A DNA stretch of 64,000 nt from Tretioscincus oriximinensis (Eukaryota; Chordata; Lepidosauria; Squamata; Gymnophthalmidae): NCBI GenBank assembly GCA_022410635.1, contig JAJVDF010000018.1:2871190-2935189 (forward strand), written 5' to 3'. The position numbers and the translations under genes are program-made. Positions 10,410 to 23,084 of this stretch are shown piece after piece (the first letter of the stretch is position 1; each line of letters opens with the position of its first letter). The notes under the pieces are model-generated. The model saw nothing but the letters and a program-made list of their open reading frames with translations. It ran no database searches and had not been told where the DNA came from.

Positions 10410-10968
10410 GCACTGGTCATTTGAAACTGCCATTGCTATTATGGTTGGGAATGGAGGGGCCCACCATATCTGGGATCCTATCAGTACTCACCAATCCACA
10501 ATGCTTATGGTGCCTCCCCCTATTCAGTGATTTGGCTGTGATGGCAGATTTGCCTCTTGCCTCCATCAGCAGTGGCAGTGGCAGTTTTGGTGCAGTGGTA
10601 AGCGAGGAAGGAGAGAGGAAGAAAGACTCAATGCATGTGAGAAATTCAAGCTGAGCCTGAGGGAAATGGAAAAATCTTTAGCCTCTAGACCTCTGTCCAC
10701 ATGCCCTGCAAACACAGAAAATGGTGCCCATCAGTTGCAGCTGATAACAAGTGTCTAACCTGTGAACTTTGTTCACTATGTAATTACTGTTTTGGACAAA
10801 CTGCTGAACAAAACACACAGCGTGTATGAGGGTCCGACATTCCTCTGGCTGGAAGCTGTGTTTGATCTCTCAGAACTACAGTCGTTCATTTTAGATGAAA
10901 CTTTATCTTCTGCAGAATGATTAAAGATATGGTGTTTTAATGTACCAAGGTAACCCAAAAAGAGGGTC
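10410..10968. other. No feature recognised
   Basis: Short frames here have no recognisable motif. Confidence 0.4.
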
Positions 10969-11096
10969 TGGTCACATGTATGATTTTAAACTCTTCACAC
11001 CCAAAGAACTAGTCTGAATCAGACAAAAATGTTTTTCTGGTTTTCATTCTAGTTTTCAGGACTGAAGATGATTTAAAAGCACATAAATGACCAGGT
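10969..11096. mobile_element. Family G hairpin element, copy G1
   Basis: The segment runs from 'tggtcacatgtatgatttta' to 'agcacataaatgacca'. The two halves are imperfect reverse complements, with internal 'gaactagtctgaa' and 'ttcaggactga' words. Copies at 29,391, 34,367 and 42,372 share the 'agtcc..ttctt.agga' core. Confidence 0.55.
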
Positions 11097-11250
11097 CAGA
11101 GCATAGGTAAACATAGCATTTTGCCATCTAAAATTACAAATAATCTTTTTGGAAACAAAAAACCCTCTAATTTGATTCTTTACAAATGAAAGAAGAGCTG
11201 ATAGTAGGATAACCTGGTATAAAACCAAGCCTGGGAACCATGCTTTCTGT

Positions 11251-12080
11251 GACCAAGCAAGAAAAGGATCTTGGGGTGTTGGTGGACAATTCAATGAAAA
11301 TGTCAACCCAGTGTGCAGCGGCAGCAAGAAAGGCAAATTCCATGTTGGGGATAATTAGAAAAGGAATAGAAAACAAGTCAGCAAATGTTGTTTTGCCTCT
11401 TTAAAAATCTGTGGTGAGGCCACATTTGGAATACTGTGTTCAATTCTGGTCACCACATCTCAAGAGGGACATTTTGGAAATGTAGAAGGTGCAGAAAAGG
11501 GCAACAAGAATGATCAAAGGTCTGGAGCACCTCCCTTACGAAGTCAGGCTGCAACGTCTGGGCCTCTTCAGTCTTGAAAGGCGACGTCTGAGAGGTGATC
11601 TGATTGAAGTGTACAAAATCATGCATGGGATAAATAAGGTGAATAGAGAAAAAATGTTTTCTCTCTCCCACAACACTAGGACCAGAGGGCACTCTTTAAA
11701 ATTGTTGGATAGAAAAGTGAGAACAGACAAAGGAAAGTATTTTTTCACCCAGAGGGTCATCGGCCTGTGGAACTTACTTCCTGAAGAGGTAGTGGTAGCT
11801 AACAGCTTGAATAGTTTCAAGACAGGACTAGACAGGTTTATGGACACCAAGGGTATAAATGGATACTAGGATGGATGTCTGGATGCTGCCTCCGGGATGG
11901 AACAACAGGCAGGACTCCTGAAATACCATTTGCAGGGAGTCATGAACAGGTGCATATTTTGCTTTCCTCTGTTCGGACTGCCCAGGTGCATCTGGTGGGC
12001 CTCTGTGTGACAGAATGCTGGACTTGATGGACTGTAGCCTGATCCAGTATGGCTTTTCTTATGTTCTTATGTTCTTAAAA
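11251..12080 (+). mobile_element. CR1 LINE 3' part, second copy
   Basis: It is closely similar to the C-terminal coding end and 3' UTR of the CR1 at 8,801-10,400. The frame 11,489-11,869 reads KRATRMIKGLEHLPYEVRLQ and continues to an FKTGLDRFMD ending. It keeps a 'gtgtgcagcggcagcaagaa' stretch that the other copy has lost, while the other copy has a small 'agtaagaacag' duplication. The two are therefore separate insertions of one subfamily rather than a local duplication. It is truncated at the 5' end. Confidence 0.9.
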
Positions 12081-13452
12081 GAGAATCGGGTTCCTACAAC
12101 CTACATAGTAGGATTTGAGTGTTGGCGTTTACTACTTAGATTTCTTATTTTGTGTAATTAAATGCACAGGACCCTAACCACACCTCTTCTACATTGGGAG
12201 AGCAATAAGGTAGGTTGTGGAACAGCAGTTATATAATATGATTACAAGGCCTTATTACTATGATAGAAATTTGTGTCTGATCTGAATTTCTCAACATCAT
12301 GGAGTACAAGTGGTATCTCTGGTGATTTCCAGAAGTACCTAGGAACTAGGAAGTGACAATCCGTTAATACTGTACCCCATCACAAAGCTTGCAGTACACA
12401 ACATTTAGCAATTTCTTCCCCAAGCAGAGAAGTGTCAATTGTTTTTGTTCAATGGAAACAATCAGCAAATAGGTGAGTTCTAAATAGACCATTATTTGTA
12501 TCCATTATGTTATCATCTGCTTATGTAATTTATTGTATAATAACTTAGCAATGAAGATAAGTGGGCAAACTTAAAGCAGAAACAAAGGAGAAGAGTGAGT
12601 CCCTCTGCTTAAGTTCCTATTTTAATAGAATTGTCTCAAAGTTGTAGTGAAGGATAGATAGTTGTGTTGGGCCCATCTAATCATTCTTAAATTGGATAGC
12701 AAATCCAGCTTTAATTTCTGATGTGGTTTGGGTTTCAAATATAATCTGATGAATTATGAGGATACATATTGTGAAATTAGAAAGCTTTGTTTCCTCTGAG
12801 AAGATATTTCAACAAGGAAAAAGTGTGGGTGTTGGGTGTTTCCTTTTCCCATTCTGTCAAACCTTCCCCTTATAACTCATTATGCAAAACTGTAAAATCT
12901 CATTATTATTTTTTACATTACTAGGTAGACTCATAAAATATCTCACTAGAAGAAACTACAAGGGTGCATGTTGCTTTTCCTTCTTCATTTCATGAAATTT
13001 CCACAGCTCCTGAAATTTCACAATATTCTGGAATTTCACAATATTCTGAAATTCCTGTCCCAGAGAGATTTGTTTCTATTACACAAAATTTAACTAGCTT
13101 CTGTTTGAATAATCATCAGTTTGTTTGTATTCTGCCTTTTCATAATATGTTGAATGTGCCTTACAAGCATTTATCAAAATAGAGAGAAATTATTGACAGA
13201 ACACAAAGCAAAATACAGTAATCATATTAATAGCTAATATTTAAACATATCACTTCTATTACTTAATACATTTAAATATAAAATCCAATCAAAATAAGAA
13301 AACAGTTCCACAAATGCTTGCATGGCAATCACAAATGTTCTCCACTGCAGAGTGTNTGGAAGTTTTCAGGCAAAGTTTAGCAGTCATTTATGCCGGTGGC
13401 TTTATCTTCAGGAAGACAGAGGGAGAAGCCAAGAGAGAGAGAGTGAGGTTGT
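12081..13452. other. No gene; small tandem repeat at 13,008-13,060
   Basis: AT-rich sequence. At 13,008-13,060 a word of about 17 bases, 'ctgaaatttcacaatatt', is repeated three times with changes. This makes the repetitive frame EISQYSGISQYSEIP, which looks like a chance product of the repeat. Confidence 0.45.
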
Positions 13453-13460
13453 TTCTAGAT

Positions 13461-13648
13461 CAGGAGTGGGCAATTAATTTTTACCAAGGGGCCGCATGAG
13501 AAATTGGGGTGGTTTTAGAGGGCCGGATTAATATAGTTAACTCAGTTCTACCCAATACTGTATATAACTCTGAGCTAAGAAGGGCGGGCCGGTCAGAGAC
13601 AGTAGGAGGGCCGCATGTGGCCCTCNGGCCGCCCCTTGCCCAGGTCTG
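13461..13648. mobile_element. hAT-type MITE with 8-bp target duplication
   Basis: The element begins caggagtgggcaattaattt and ends ccttgcccaggtctg, so it has short inverted ends of the CAG...CTG type. It is flanked by exact 8-bp copies of ttctagat (13,453-13,460 and 13,649-13,656), the duplication length made by hAT transposases. The interior carries the 'ggggccgcatgagaa' and 'gggccgcatgtggccc' words common in non-autonomous hAT elements. It has no coding capacity. Confidence 0.9.
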
Positions 13649-13680
13649 TTCTAGATGATGAAAGGAAACTGCCCAATGTG

Positions 13681-13947
13681 GTATAAGTGCCAGTTTGATG
13701 TAGTGGTTTGAGTGTTGGACTCTTATCTGGTAGTCTCCCAGTTCAATTCCCCACTCCTCCGTGAAAGCCAGCTGGGTGATCTTGGGCCAGTCACAGTTCT
13801 TTAGAACATTCTCAGCCCCACCTACTTCACAGGATGTCTGTTGTGGAGAAAGCAACAAAAGCTATGTGCGCCCTCCTATGGTTGGCCACCCTGAGACCTT
13901 CGGGTATAGGGCGGAATATAAGTACAAATAAATAAATAAATAATAAG
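13681..13947 (+). mobile_element. Sauria-type SINE, essentially full length
   Basis: A tRNA-derived head has box-A-like 'tagtggtttgagtg' and box-B-like 'agttcaattccccac'. It is followed by the body 'agctgggtgatcttgggcca' and 'ccccacctacttcacaggat', then a tail 'gggcggaatataagtac' with (aaat) repeats. Flanking 10-bp copies of gcccaatgtg (13,671-13,680 and 13,948-13,957) mark LINE-mediated insertion. The order tRNA head, conserved body and Bov-B-related tail is that of the squamate Sauria SINE superfamily, and this is a main reason for placing the window in Squamata. Confidence 0.9.
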
Positions 13948-13959
13948 GCCCAATGTGAC

Positions 13960-14914
13960 AAGGGCCAGAGATTCCCCCACTATTTCTGCAGCATTTTTTT
14001 TCTTTTGTTTAAATGTGAGTGAAGGGAAAATATATCTGCCTTTGTCTTTCCCAGTTGCTTTCTGGACAGGTGAACAGAATTGTTGGTTTACAGTACAAAA
14101 ATATTTTGGTTATTGATTTGTGAGTAGTAAAGCGTGTGTCACATGTTGTTTTTTCCAGGGTTGTTCATTTGGTCAACATTACCTTGAATTGTTATTTACA
14201 AAGCATGTTGCAGTTTTAGCAGTAATATCCAAATAGTTTTTAAAACGTTNATAGGCCTTTTAATTTCATTAAGATAATGGAGACCTTTTCCTTAATATTG
14301 TAGGAGGGGCTTTTTTTTTGCTGGGAGACAANCATGCCTTTGTGTCCTTACTCACATACACCAGCTTTCCTCCCCTCCTCTGTTTACATTGACATGCTAA
14401 TGTCTGGAATGCAGCTATTTCCTCTTCTGTTCCTAGTACAATGCATGGGGACAAAAGGCAGCAATTTGCTCACCTCAGGCAGAGACTAACTCCCTTGAAC
14501 ACCAGAAGTCGTTGCTAGCACTATACTATCTCACACTATCCCATTATCCCAGCAGGGTTATAGAGAGAGCCCTTCGTTCCCATCTGGAGATCTGTTCCAG
14601 CATCAGCTCCTTTGGATTGAAAATGTTCGCATCTACATATTGGATATCCTTGTCATCAAGGTTCTCTATAAAAAATCCTTTTCTGCTTTAGTCTCCCTGT
14701 TTTATGTTGTTAACTAAGAAGGACTTTGGGAACTAACATTAGTGTTTTCTTCTAACAGAATCAACAAAGAGGAAGGGCTTTTCCGCATTGAATCCTGTAG
14801 CTTCAGGAATAGTCCTTCTAGTGAGCAATCAAGGTTGATTCTCTTTATATTGATTGACTTTATATTTTTTTAGTCTGAGGGAATTTGAGAAATCTTCTCC
14901 AGCAACACAGTTCA
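13960..14914. other. No feature recognised
   Basis: Apart from homopolymer T runs near 13,995 and 14,312, nothing here is supportable. Confidence 0.4.
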
Positions 14915-15208
14915 AAAGAAGAACAAGAAGAACTGGGTTCTTATATTCCGCTTTTCTCACTTTTCAAAGGGACTCAAAGTGGCTTACAAGAGTATTTTTG
15001 CCCGAAGGCTGACATTCTATCTTCCTCACCAGGCTGTGGTGGTTCCCATGTATCTACTTGCAGTCAGTTGCAATTTCTTGCAATTCATGCTTTTGAATAG
15101 CTGGGTTGGCTAGAGCTACAGGCTAGTGGAAGGTGCTCAGCCCTCCCCACGACTGACACAGGGCTTCGAAACCCCATCTCCCAGATGAGAGACGGTTTCC
15201 TAAGCGAG
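14915..15208 (-). mobile_element. tRNA-headed SINE (family S2), reversed, best copy
   Basis: It starts with the (aag)n side of the tail, 'gaacaagaagaactgggttc', and ends near 'gacggtttcctaagcgag'. On the minus strand the head reads as a tRNA-like promoter, with GGGTTTCGAAGCCC as a near-consensus B box (about 15,160-15,173). The body is shared with 914-1,210 and 22,103-22,405. Confidence 0.7.
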
Positions 15209-15209
15209 T

Positions 15210-15558
15210 AAAAGTGTTACTTTTTGGTGTGCAGCCTTACGGACCAACTCTTACACAGCCATAATTCCCCCCCCAAGAAGTAAGCATCTCTTAATTTTCA
15301 GTAAAAAGTGATAGTGATAGCATTTCATGCTAAAAACTAGTGTGGAAACACCCGGAGCCTGACTCATTCTGACATGGAAAATTAATTAATTCTGCAGCAC
15401 ATTCTGTTATAGGATTATACAGGACATCGGACTGTCTCAGAAATGATGGGCATGTAGCAAATAAGTACTATGGGTATGTTAAAATATTAATAGGCAACAA
15501 TTTGAAGTAAGACTGAGAATGGGAAGCACTCTGTAAGAATAGGAACCCATCCTCTATC
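15210..15558. other. No feature recognised
   Basis: I see nothing supportable. Confidence 0.4.
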
Positions 15559-15647
15559 CCAGGCTATTCAACACTAACTTAATATTCTGATACAAGTGCA
15601 TAAGAAGCTATTGCATCAGAATATTAAAGTGGTGTTGAATAGCCTGG
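15559..15647. mobile_element. 89-bp palindromic hairpin element
   Basis: Left arm 'cccaggctattcaacac' (15,559-15,575) and its reverse complement 'gtgttgaatagcctgg' (15,632-15,647) enclose further pairing, with 'aatattctgat' opposite 'atcagaatatt'. This is the form of a minimal MITE. A run of 13 G follows at about 15,665. Confidence 0.75.
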
Positions 15648-15753
15648 AACAGTTATCAAAATTCGGGGGGGGGGGGAGTGAAAAGGGCAATCAAGTGTAC
15701 TATAATTAATATATAGTTTAATTAATATTTGCAACTGTTGATTTGTTGAGTTA

Positions 15754-15864
15754 ATTTCAGAAAAATAGCCATGTTAGTCCAGTAGAAAGTCCAGCAAAGG
15801 GGCCAGTAGCACTTTGAGACTAAAAGTCTCCTGTTAGTGTCAAAGTGCTACTGGCTACTTTGCT
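15754..15864 (+). mobile_element. Fold-back retroposon, family F, copy F1 (diverged)
   Basis: The head 'tttcagaaaaatagccatgt' is followed by 'tagaaagtccagcaaagggg', then 'tagcactttgagactaa' and the return arm 'tgtcaaagtgctactggct'. The loop is short, and the flanking duplication is too worn to call. Confidence 0.75.
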
Positions 15865-15869
15865 ACTAA

Positions 15870-17350
15870 GTTGATGGATAAATATGGTGAAATGGAAAGT
15901 TGGAAATGTATCTTTTGATTATGATTTGATAAAGACAAAAAAATAGGACTGGTGGGTCAAATATTCTTAGCATCTATAATATGCTTATGAATGATTTATT
16001 TGAGTTTTAAATAATGGAGTTTTTTCAAGTTGTTTAGGTCATCCCTCTATGCTGCTGAATTCCTATGTTGTGACCAAGAAGGACTCAAATATGCACAGAG
16101 AAACACCAATGACTGAAGTACAGTAGTAAAATATAAAATCACTAGCTTGCTCATCAGCCTCTCTCCAGAGGCAGGAAATAGTAAACCTATAAGAAAATGG
16201 CATTGAGTTATTCATTGAGGTATTCATGCAGTCAGGACCCAGTGGTATCCAATGACCACAAATAAGTAATGAAATACTTACCATCATTTCTTGCATATTT
16301 CTTCTGAAAAATATAATAGAATGATCAGCAATTCAGAAGAGACATAAAATCTTGCAATAAGAGCTTAACATCCCTAATGATAAAACATAAAGAGTTTTTC
16401 CTCTTTGCTTAGAGTGCACTAATTTGTGGGCCCTTGAATACATCCATGGCAGATTGCAGTGATGCATATTTCATTGTTTTCAGCTTTGAGGCTTGAATTT
16501 TGGAAAGTTTACTTCTTGTTTCTAAATGCCTAATGGTTGGCAGAACTGCCATGCAAACAGCCTCCTAGACTAACAAAAGCTCCTGTATTTCCTGAATAAT
16601 CTGCTGCCTAACAAAGGATCCCAATGCACTGTGCAGATTACTTTGTATGGCATACACACAATCACACATACCACATAATCAGGGCACAGAGGAGTGTAAT
16701 TGGCATTCAGTCCTCTTGCTATTTTCAAGAATCCTGACAACTGAATTTGAAATAATCCTCTTCTTGTAATGTCCTCTATATACTGTTTTCCCCAAGACAC
16801 ATGTGTGCCCAGACACATGGCTGCTGCTGTCTATATAGACTTTGAGACAGCAGATGGTCGAAAAGATGACTGCATAGAGCAGAAAAAGAGAGAGAAGGGG
16901 CAGGTGCAGGCAAAATTGCTAATTAGATATGGGACATTAAGCTCCCATTCAGCACCTTAAAAAAACCCTTCAATAAACGACATTCTCCATAGGGGATTGT
17001 AGGTCCCCAAGCAAAGAGAAAAGAAGAAAATAACCATTTTATTTCTGTCATTAAAAAGTTTCTAGATTCATACTATTCTAGGGTTTTTTTTTTATGTTTT
17101 AAGAACAAAGACAGATTTGGATGGAGACTTGCAGGAAACTTTTCCAAAGTTATTTTATTAACTATGATGCTTAGAACATGATGTTAAATTGGAATATGAT
17201 GTTAATTAGAATGATTTGTTCTTATTTTTCTTTTAAAAATCCCTTCTAGTTATGGATTCTTTTATTATAGAAAAATATTAGAGACATGCTTTTGTATCAT
17301 AGGCAAAGAAACCACATAGTTGCTAATTCCACCAAACAGTGGACCTTTTC
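15870..17350. other. No feature recognised
   Basis: Short frames at 16,063-16,296 and 16,570-16,818 (minus strand) show no motif. I found no splice-bounded coding segment. Confidence 0.4.
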
Positions 17351-17356
17351 ACACTC

Positions 17357-17443
17357 ACCTTTCCTGAAAATAAGATCTATTTTGAAAAAAATGCCTTAAT
17401 ATATATTTTGGAGAAAGATCCGGTCTTATTTTCAGGGAAACGA
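17357..17443. mobile_element. Short MITE with 'gaaaataaga' ends
   Basis: Left end 'tttcctgaaaataagatcta' and right end 'ggtcttattttcagggaaac' are reverse complements around an AT-rich middle. I recall similar 'cccgaaaataagac' ends from small DNA transposons in several vertebrates, but I could not check this. Confidence 0.6.
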
Positions 17444-17674
17444 GTAGTTGCTAGGAAGTATTCCCTTTAGCAACCATTCCTATCTTGGCTTTTACCATAG
17501 CCCAGGAGTAGGAAATCCAAAGGCCTTTCTATGTTTTATACAATTGTCTTCTCTCTTCACTTTTATGTGAACATATATTATATGACAAGTAGGATACAGA
17601 AAGGCTAGAATACAGCCTTGCAGGAATGTTTAATGGTTCAGGAATTACTACAGATTGCTTAAGCATAGTCCACT

Positions 17675-17847
17675 GGGCTGATCAGATGACCCCTTTTTGG
17701 GGGGGTTGAAAACCCATTTTTGGGGTGGCTCCCGGGTTTTTCTGAGGAAAATTTTTTTTNAAAAAAAATTCCTCAGAAAAAACTGGGAGGCACCCCAAAA
17801 CCGGGTTTTTAACCCCCTCCCCCAAAAGGGGTCATCTAGTAAGCCTA
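17675..17847. mobile_element. Family D palindromic MITE, copy D1
   Basis: It runs from 'gggctgatcagatgacccct' to 'ggggtcatctagtaagccta'. The whole element is a near-palindrome, with 'cctcagaaaaaactgggagg' mirrored on the other side. An n sits at the centre of the hairpin. Confidence 0.8.
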
Positions 17848-17891
17848 TCTCCACATGAGTAAGTTTCCAACATGATTTCATGATGATTTAA

Positions 17892-17962
17892 GAATCATAG
17901 AATCATAGAGTTGGAAGGGACCTCCAGGGTCATCGGGTCCAACCTCCTGCTCGTGAAATGAT
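17892..17962 (-). mobile_element. CR1 3' end of a second subfamily, reversed
   Basis: The plus strand reads 'aatcatagaatcatagagtt', then 'ggaagggacctccagggtca' and 'gtccaacctcctgc'. On the minus strand this is a CR1 3' terminus ending in octamer repeats of the ATTCTATG type, different from the other CR1 subfamily in the window. Confidence 0.75.
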
Positions 17963-17969
17963 TAGCAGT

Positions 17970-20900
17970 CCAAATGTTCTATTTGTGCTAGTCACTTGGA
18001 CTATTCTCCAATCAAAGTTAGCCTGTAAATATTTTATTGTAAGAATTCTATTTCCAGAATGTCTTTCTCATGAAGACAATGAGGAAGTAACAAACAACGT
18101 AGGCCTGGAAAAGATACCTTCACCCAATCTGCACATTTTCATGCCTTTTATTTTTTGTTGTTTAATTGCCATAAGATACTCTGCATTAAAATTGTTCTCA
18201 TTCCAAAGTCAGATTCTTCAGCCATAGTATAGAGAAACAAAGGACCTACCAAAAGAGGTTAGCCTGTCTTAGGCAACATTTTTGGTTAGATCATATCAAT
18301 CTAATAAATAGCCAAAGAATTCTGCTCCCTTCATTCACACTTTTCAATCTTCACAGCTTAGTATGTTGACAAGGAACTTTTGCCTCTTCATTGCCCACAT
18401 CTTTTCCTTCCCTGTGCCCTCTCTGATTGGTTGCTATTTCACCAATCAAATTTTCACTTCTCAGATGAGATGTGACATCACTTCCTTCTGTTACTACTCT
18501 CCCCAACCTTGCCCTGTGTTTTTATTTCCAAAGTAATACAGTCATTGAAGTGTAAGATTAATAAGTAGCATTAGGAGGAAGGGGGAATAGCCATTTGTCC
18601 AATTCTTGTTATTGTTAAGACAATTGAGTTGGATTCGGCTACTAGTTACTGACAAAATGCTTCAAGTTGTAAGAGTGTCACATTAAACATGATATTTCTG
18701 TTCTTGTCTTTTTGCAATTGTATGCTAAGAGTTCTTCCACAAGCCTTTCCCCCTTTTTTCTAAGACAGAACGCTGCAGTTTTGCATAGAGAAAACTGATG
18801 AAATGTGAGTGATGGTAGAATGGAGCAACTATTGAAGGAGGGCAATATGAGAACATTTTATCCCTTTAAAACAGCCTTTGATCCTTTACAGAACAAAGGC
18901 CCATATGGTAAGATGAAAGTGGCTCTCTAAGCGCCATGTTTACCCTCCCTGCCATCAGTTTAAGTTTGCCAAAGANCATGGATTCTCTTATCTCAATAAC
19001 TGGGAAAAAGCACAAAAAAAATCCTACACAATGGGATTTGTGGCAGCAAATTCACAAGTCAGAAATAAAAGGAGAAAAGTGAGATGCTGATGCGCAAAAA
19101 AGGACAAAGAGATGAGTTGAGTTTTAAGAAGTTAGGCCTCAAATAAGCAATCTATATATCTGGAATGATAGATTTACTATGTATTGGGAGCCACAAAAAC
19201 AATAATTATCTAATGGTCGAAAGACATAGCCATTCTGGATTTAAAACCTTTAGTTGTTGAAACAACATATCACTTGAGTTTATGAATTTTTACTTCCATA
19301 CCTAAGTTTAACCCAGTTTTAGCTCAGTTTCAGAGTGGAAGAATATATCAAGAAAGTATCAAGCTACTTTCAGCGTTATCTAACTCAGAAAATGTACTTC
19401 TATACCAACTGGAATTACCTCTCATTGGAAGATTTTCCAATTGGAACAGTCCAACTGTCTCAAAACAAGAGTATCTAGCCTTGGAGAGCTTGTTCTGAGG
19501 CAGTCCCCATCTCTTTCCATGCTGCTTTGAATGCTCTGGTGATCAGAACGAAATTTCCTGTTCTCATAGCCCAAGGTACATTCATCTCAGTGCTGTAATT
19601 TATTGCACCACTTAAATTGTTCCCCCTGGTAAATTGGAATGAGGAGATGTGTGCTATTCCACAAGCATTTTTGTTCTAGGATCATTTTTTTAAAGCAGGC
19701 CAATCGCTACATATTAATCTAGGCTGTCACTTTTGCTGCCTAATCTACTCAGCAATCTAGGAAGGGGTAGGACTTCCTTCTCAACTGGTCAACCATGAGG
19801 AATTTATGAAGCCCTTCCTGGAACAACTTAAGAGTAAACACAGAAATGTCTGAGATATCAGGACAAAAGTGAGAAGAGTAAGACTACTAAAATATCAGGC
19901 ATCTAAACTCACTATGAATTCTGGTTCTTGTTTACTTTTCCACAAGGTTTTTAATCAGCATGTGTCTCCCTGGCACTTTTTTCATGACATAGCATGACAT
20001 ATAATCACATCCTGGAAATTAAAGGGTAAGTAAAAGTATGTGAAAAGTAATTTAAACAGGCATTTCACTGGAGAAGTTATACACAATTTTGTTGGTGGAA
20101 AGAATGTTCTACCCTACAACAATATTTTAGGTTTTAGCAACAATTTTGTTAGTAAATGTATCCAAAATATCTATGCAATGCAGANTTATTCTGAGTAAAA
20201 ACACCACAAGCCAATGAGGTCATATGGGGTTTTCAGAAGGAATTTTTATAGAATACTATTGCCATGATTTACTTCTCCTCCTAGAAACTTCAATTTATTG
20301 CATTAGAAAACGGTCAGAAAAAGAAAAACCCGAAGTTTTGCATCTGGATGAAATTTATATTTTGATTCACTGCCTAATTAAGGCAAGGTATTTGAATTTA
20401 AGCCTGGTGCACTGCTTAATCCTGAGAACGTTTACTTAAAAACACTATCCACCTTGCTTAGTAAAAGTCAGTTTAAGATAAACATGCACTAAAATGTTGA
20501 GGGGATGGCAGTTCCAATGTTTCAAAATTTAAACTTAGATTCTAGTATGTTGGTTTATATTGGATGAGCTCTATAAACAAATTACAGGAAATGGCTGCAA
20601 AAATAAATACATTGCAAAAAGATATATTCCAATCTATTTAGATAATTCTTAAAATAACAGAAGACAAAGTAGAAGATTCAAATATAGGACTCAGTCAATA
20701 TTTTCTTCTAAGTCAGGACAGAATTTGTAAGAGACAATCCCAAGGTCATTTTGTGTATTGTCAAGTGTGAGATGAAAACACTAAATCCACACACTGAAAT
20801 AAACCCCTGTTTGGAGTATTCCTAAATTCCGAAAAGAATAACCAAGGTGGGGAATGATTCCTGATATTCTATTAGGAATAGTGAAAGGATTTAGAAATAT

Positions 20901-20984
20901 TTAGATTGAAGAAAAGAAAAAGACATCAGATAGGAGTCTAGAAATATTCAAAAGGTTGACACAGTGCTGAGGGTTAATTCTGTT
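17970..20984. other. No feature recognised (about 3 kb)
   Basis: AT-rich sequence with only short frames. I found no repeat, hairpin or exon that I could support. Confidence 0.4.
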
Positions 20985-21285
20985 CTCATTTTTACAAGAA
21001 GGAAACAAGAAGCAGGGGGTGGAATTGCAATTTAGTCTAAATTAGATTATACTAGAAATCAAATCTAATTAGAATTAAAATATTTCTGACAGTAAGGGCA
21101 ATCATTCATCGGAACAGGTTGCCAAAAGAGATGGTGAGCTCTCNTTCATGGAAGTCTTTAAATGAAGGCTGGATAGCCACCTGCCTGGAATGGTTTAGTG
21201 AATTCTGCATTGAACAGCATGTTGGACTCAATGGTTCTGGAGGTCCCTTACAACTCCATGGTTTTATTATTCTAACTATATGGAA
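20985..21285 (+). mobile_element. CR1 3' end of the second subfamily
   Basis: 'catcggaacaggttgccaaa' followed by 'gaaggctggatagccacctg' and 'ggaggtcccttacaactcca' reproduces the last codons and 3' UTR of a CR1 LINE. It ends in degenerate 'ttctaac' repeats. It belongs to the subfamily seen reversed at 17,892. The 5' boundary is approximate. Confidence 0.7.
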
Positions 21286-21289
21286 GTAG

Positions 21290-22102
21290 CCATAATTGCT
21301 GCATCCAGATGTCATTTATTTGGCTATATTCCAATATTCTGGAATAGATCCTAGATTATTCAAGAATATCCATGTTTTACCCCAGAATACCCAAAGATGG
21401 CAAATGTGAAGTCTTGGTTTGTCCCAACTCTATAGTGTAGCTTATCCTCTGTATTAGTTTATGGGGAGGAATTCAGAATCCCCCTTTGAAAGTAGCTATA
21501 GTTGGTTTGCTCCAACCTCCTCTATAAAAGACTCCCTTTGCTGAGTAGTTTCTCTTTCTGTATGAAAGACACAGATACAAGGGTGTGTAACTTCATCTGG
21601 TGTTCTAGGCCTTTGCAGCTCAGACAACCTTAGCACTATCACTAAACTCTCCTCAGCATTTACCAACTAGTCCAAGAGACATTTGGAGGTTCTGACCGGC
21701 CTTAAGCTCCACCTGAAAGGAGACTAGAACTTTTCAAAACCTAAGTTTCCCAGAAAGATGACTGCAAGCAGGAAAACATAAAGTATTGTAAAGTATTGTT
21801 TTATTTTGTTTCTATTAGCCCCTGTTCATTTTGCTTTACTCCTTGTCAGGAGTGTTTTGTCTGAGGTTCTAATCTCAAAGGGTAAACTGATAGGCCAGAC
21901 ACCAAAGCTTCCCAACCCGGGTGTGCCATCACAGCAAAATAAGTAAGCAATGTCTAGATGCATCCAGTGCCTCTGAGTTCTGACTACCCTGTAAACAGAA
22001 TCACAAAAGCAGATGTTTTCCTAAATGTCTATGGTGTAGCAAAGGTTTTGCCTTTGTTACAATAATGCCTTTGCCACATCTCACGTTATTAGCAACCATT
22101 TC
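21290..22102. other. Mostly unannotated; short family-B-like piece at its left end
   Basis: 'tgctgcatccagatgtcatt' followed by 'tattccaatattctggaata' (21,298-21,345) resembles the left part of family B or A elements. Nothing else is supportable. Confidence 0.35.
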
Positions 22103-22405
22103 AAGAAGAAGAAGAAGAAGAATCTGGTTTTTGTATCCCACCCTTCTCACCTGAAGGGAGTCAGAGTGGCTTACAAGGTTAATTTTTGGCTGAAGGCTTA
22201 CATCTATTCTATCTTCTCCATCAGGTTAATGATGGTACTCATTCATCTAACTGAAATGTAGATTGAAAATCTACTTTCTTTCAAATAGCTGAGTTGGCTA
22301 GAGCTGAAGGCCAGTAGTGGGCACTCCCCCTTCCACATCTGGCTCAGGGCTTTGAAACCAGATCTCTCAGTTGAAAGACCAGCTCTTAGTGACTCTGCCA
22401 TTCAT
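22103..22405 (-). mobile_element. tRNA-headed SINE (family S2), reversed, copy 3
   Basis: It begins with an (aag)n run, the tail end on the minus strand, then 'aatctggtttttgtatccca'. It shares its body with the copies at 914 and 14,915. The head end carries 'gggctttgaaaccagatctc', a weakened B-box region. Confidence 0.65.
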
Positions 22406-23084
22406 GCCAGAGAACTCATAATAAGGAGAAGATGGACAGTACCAGTCACATTTATTGTTAATGGAAATGGGAAAGAAAGCTACTGATTATAGCCGAGAGG
22501 AGTGAGGGTAACGATCAGCTCAGTGCATCTACGACTCTTTAAAGTTATGTGTTAAACATTACACTGATGAAACTTCAGTGATCTCTTTAGGGAAGGCAAA
22601 TCCTTAGCCAGGTTTCTTACAGTCAGCATACTTTCTTTGCTTGTCATCTGGAAACATTTGTGATCAGCCCATAGTTGTAATGCCACAAATGTTAACTCCA
22701 ACCATAGTTGGCTGAGAGCAAGCTAGGCATCCTATTCCATCTAACCACAGCTGTAGTTGTATGAGTACAAATACAATAAAAACAACTGGGATACAAGATT
22801 ATTGTATAAAACGATACTGCTCTTTACAACTTAACAACACCAGAGATGTTAGAATTAACCTGAAATTATTGTCATAGGGCCTATCATTATTGTTTTCCAA
22901 CCCAATAAATATATTTGATTTTTGTGGAACTAAGATAATCAACTCTCATATTCATTTAGATATGATCAGACCCCAGAAACTGTGTTTATTTTATCTCTAT
23001 CCAGCAGAACTGCAGTATCAAAGAAACTTGAGAAATATTTGGAAAAGACTAAAATAGATATATGAACATTTTCATACCTGTTAA

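Noticed and set aside
8801..12080. The two CR1 copies considered as a tandem segmental duplication
   Set aside because: They have different 5' truncation points and different small insertions and deletions, and no shared flank, so independent insertion is simpler.
13681..13760. Possible tRNA gene at the SINE head
   Set aside because: Box-like words are present but the acceptor stem does not pair, and the sequence continues into a SINE body with target duplications.
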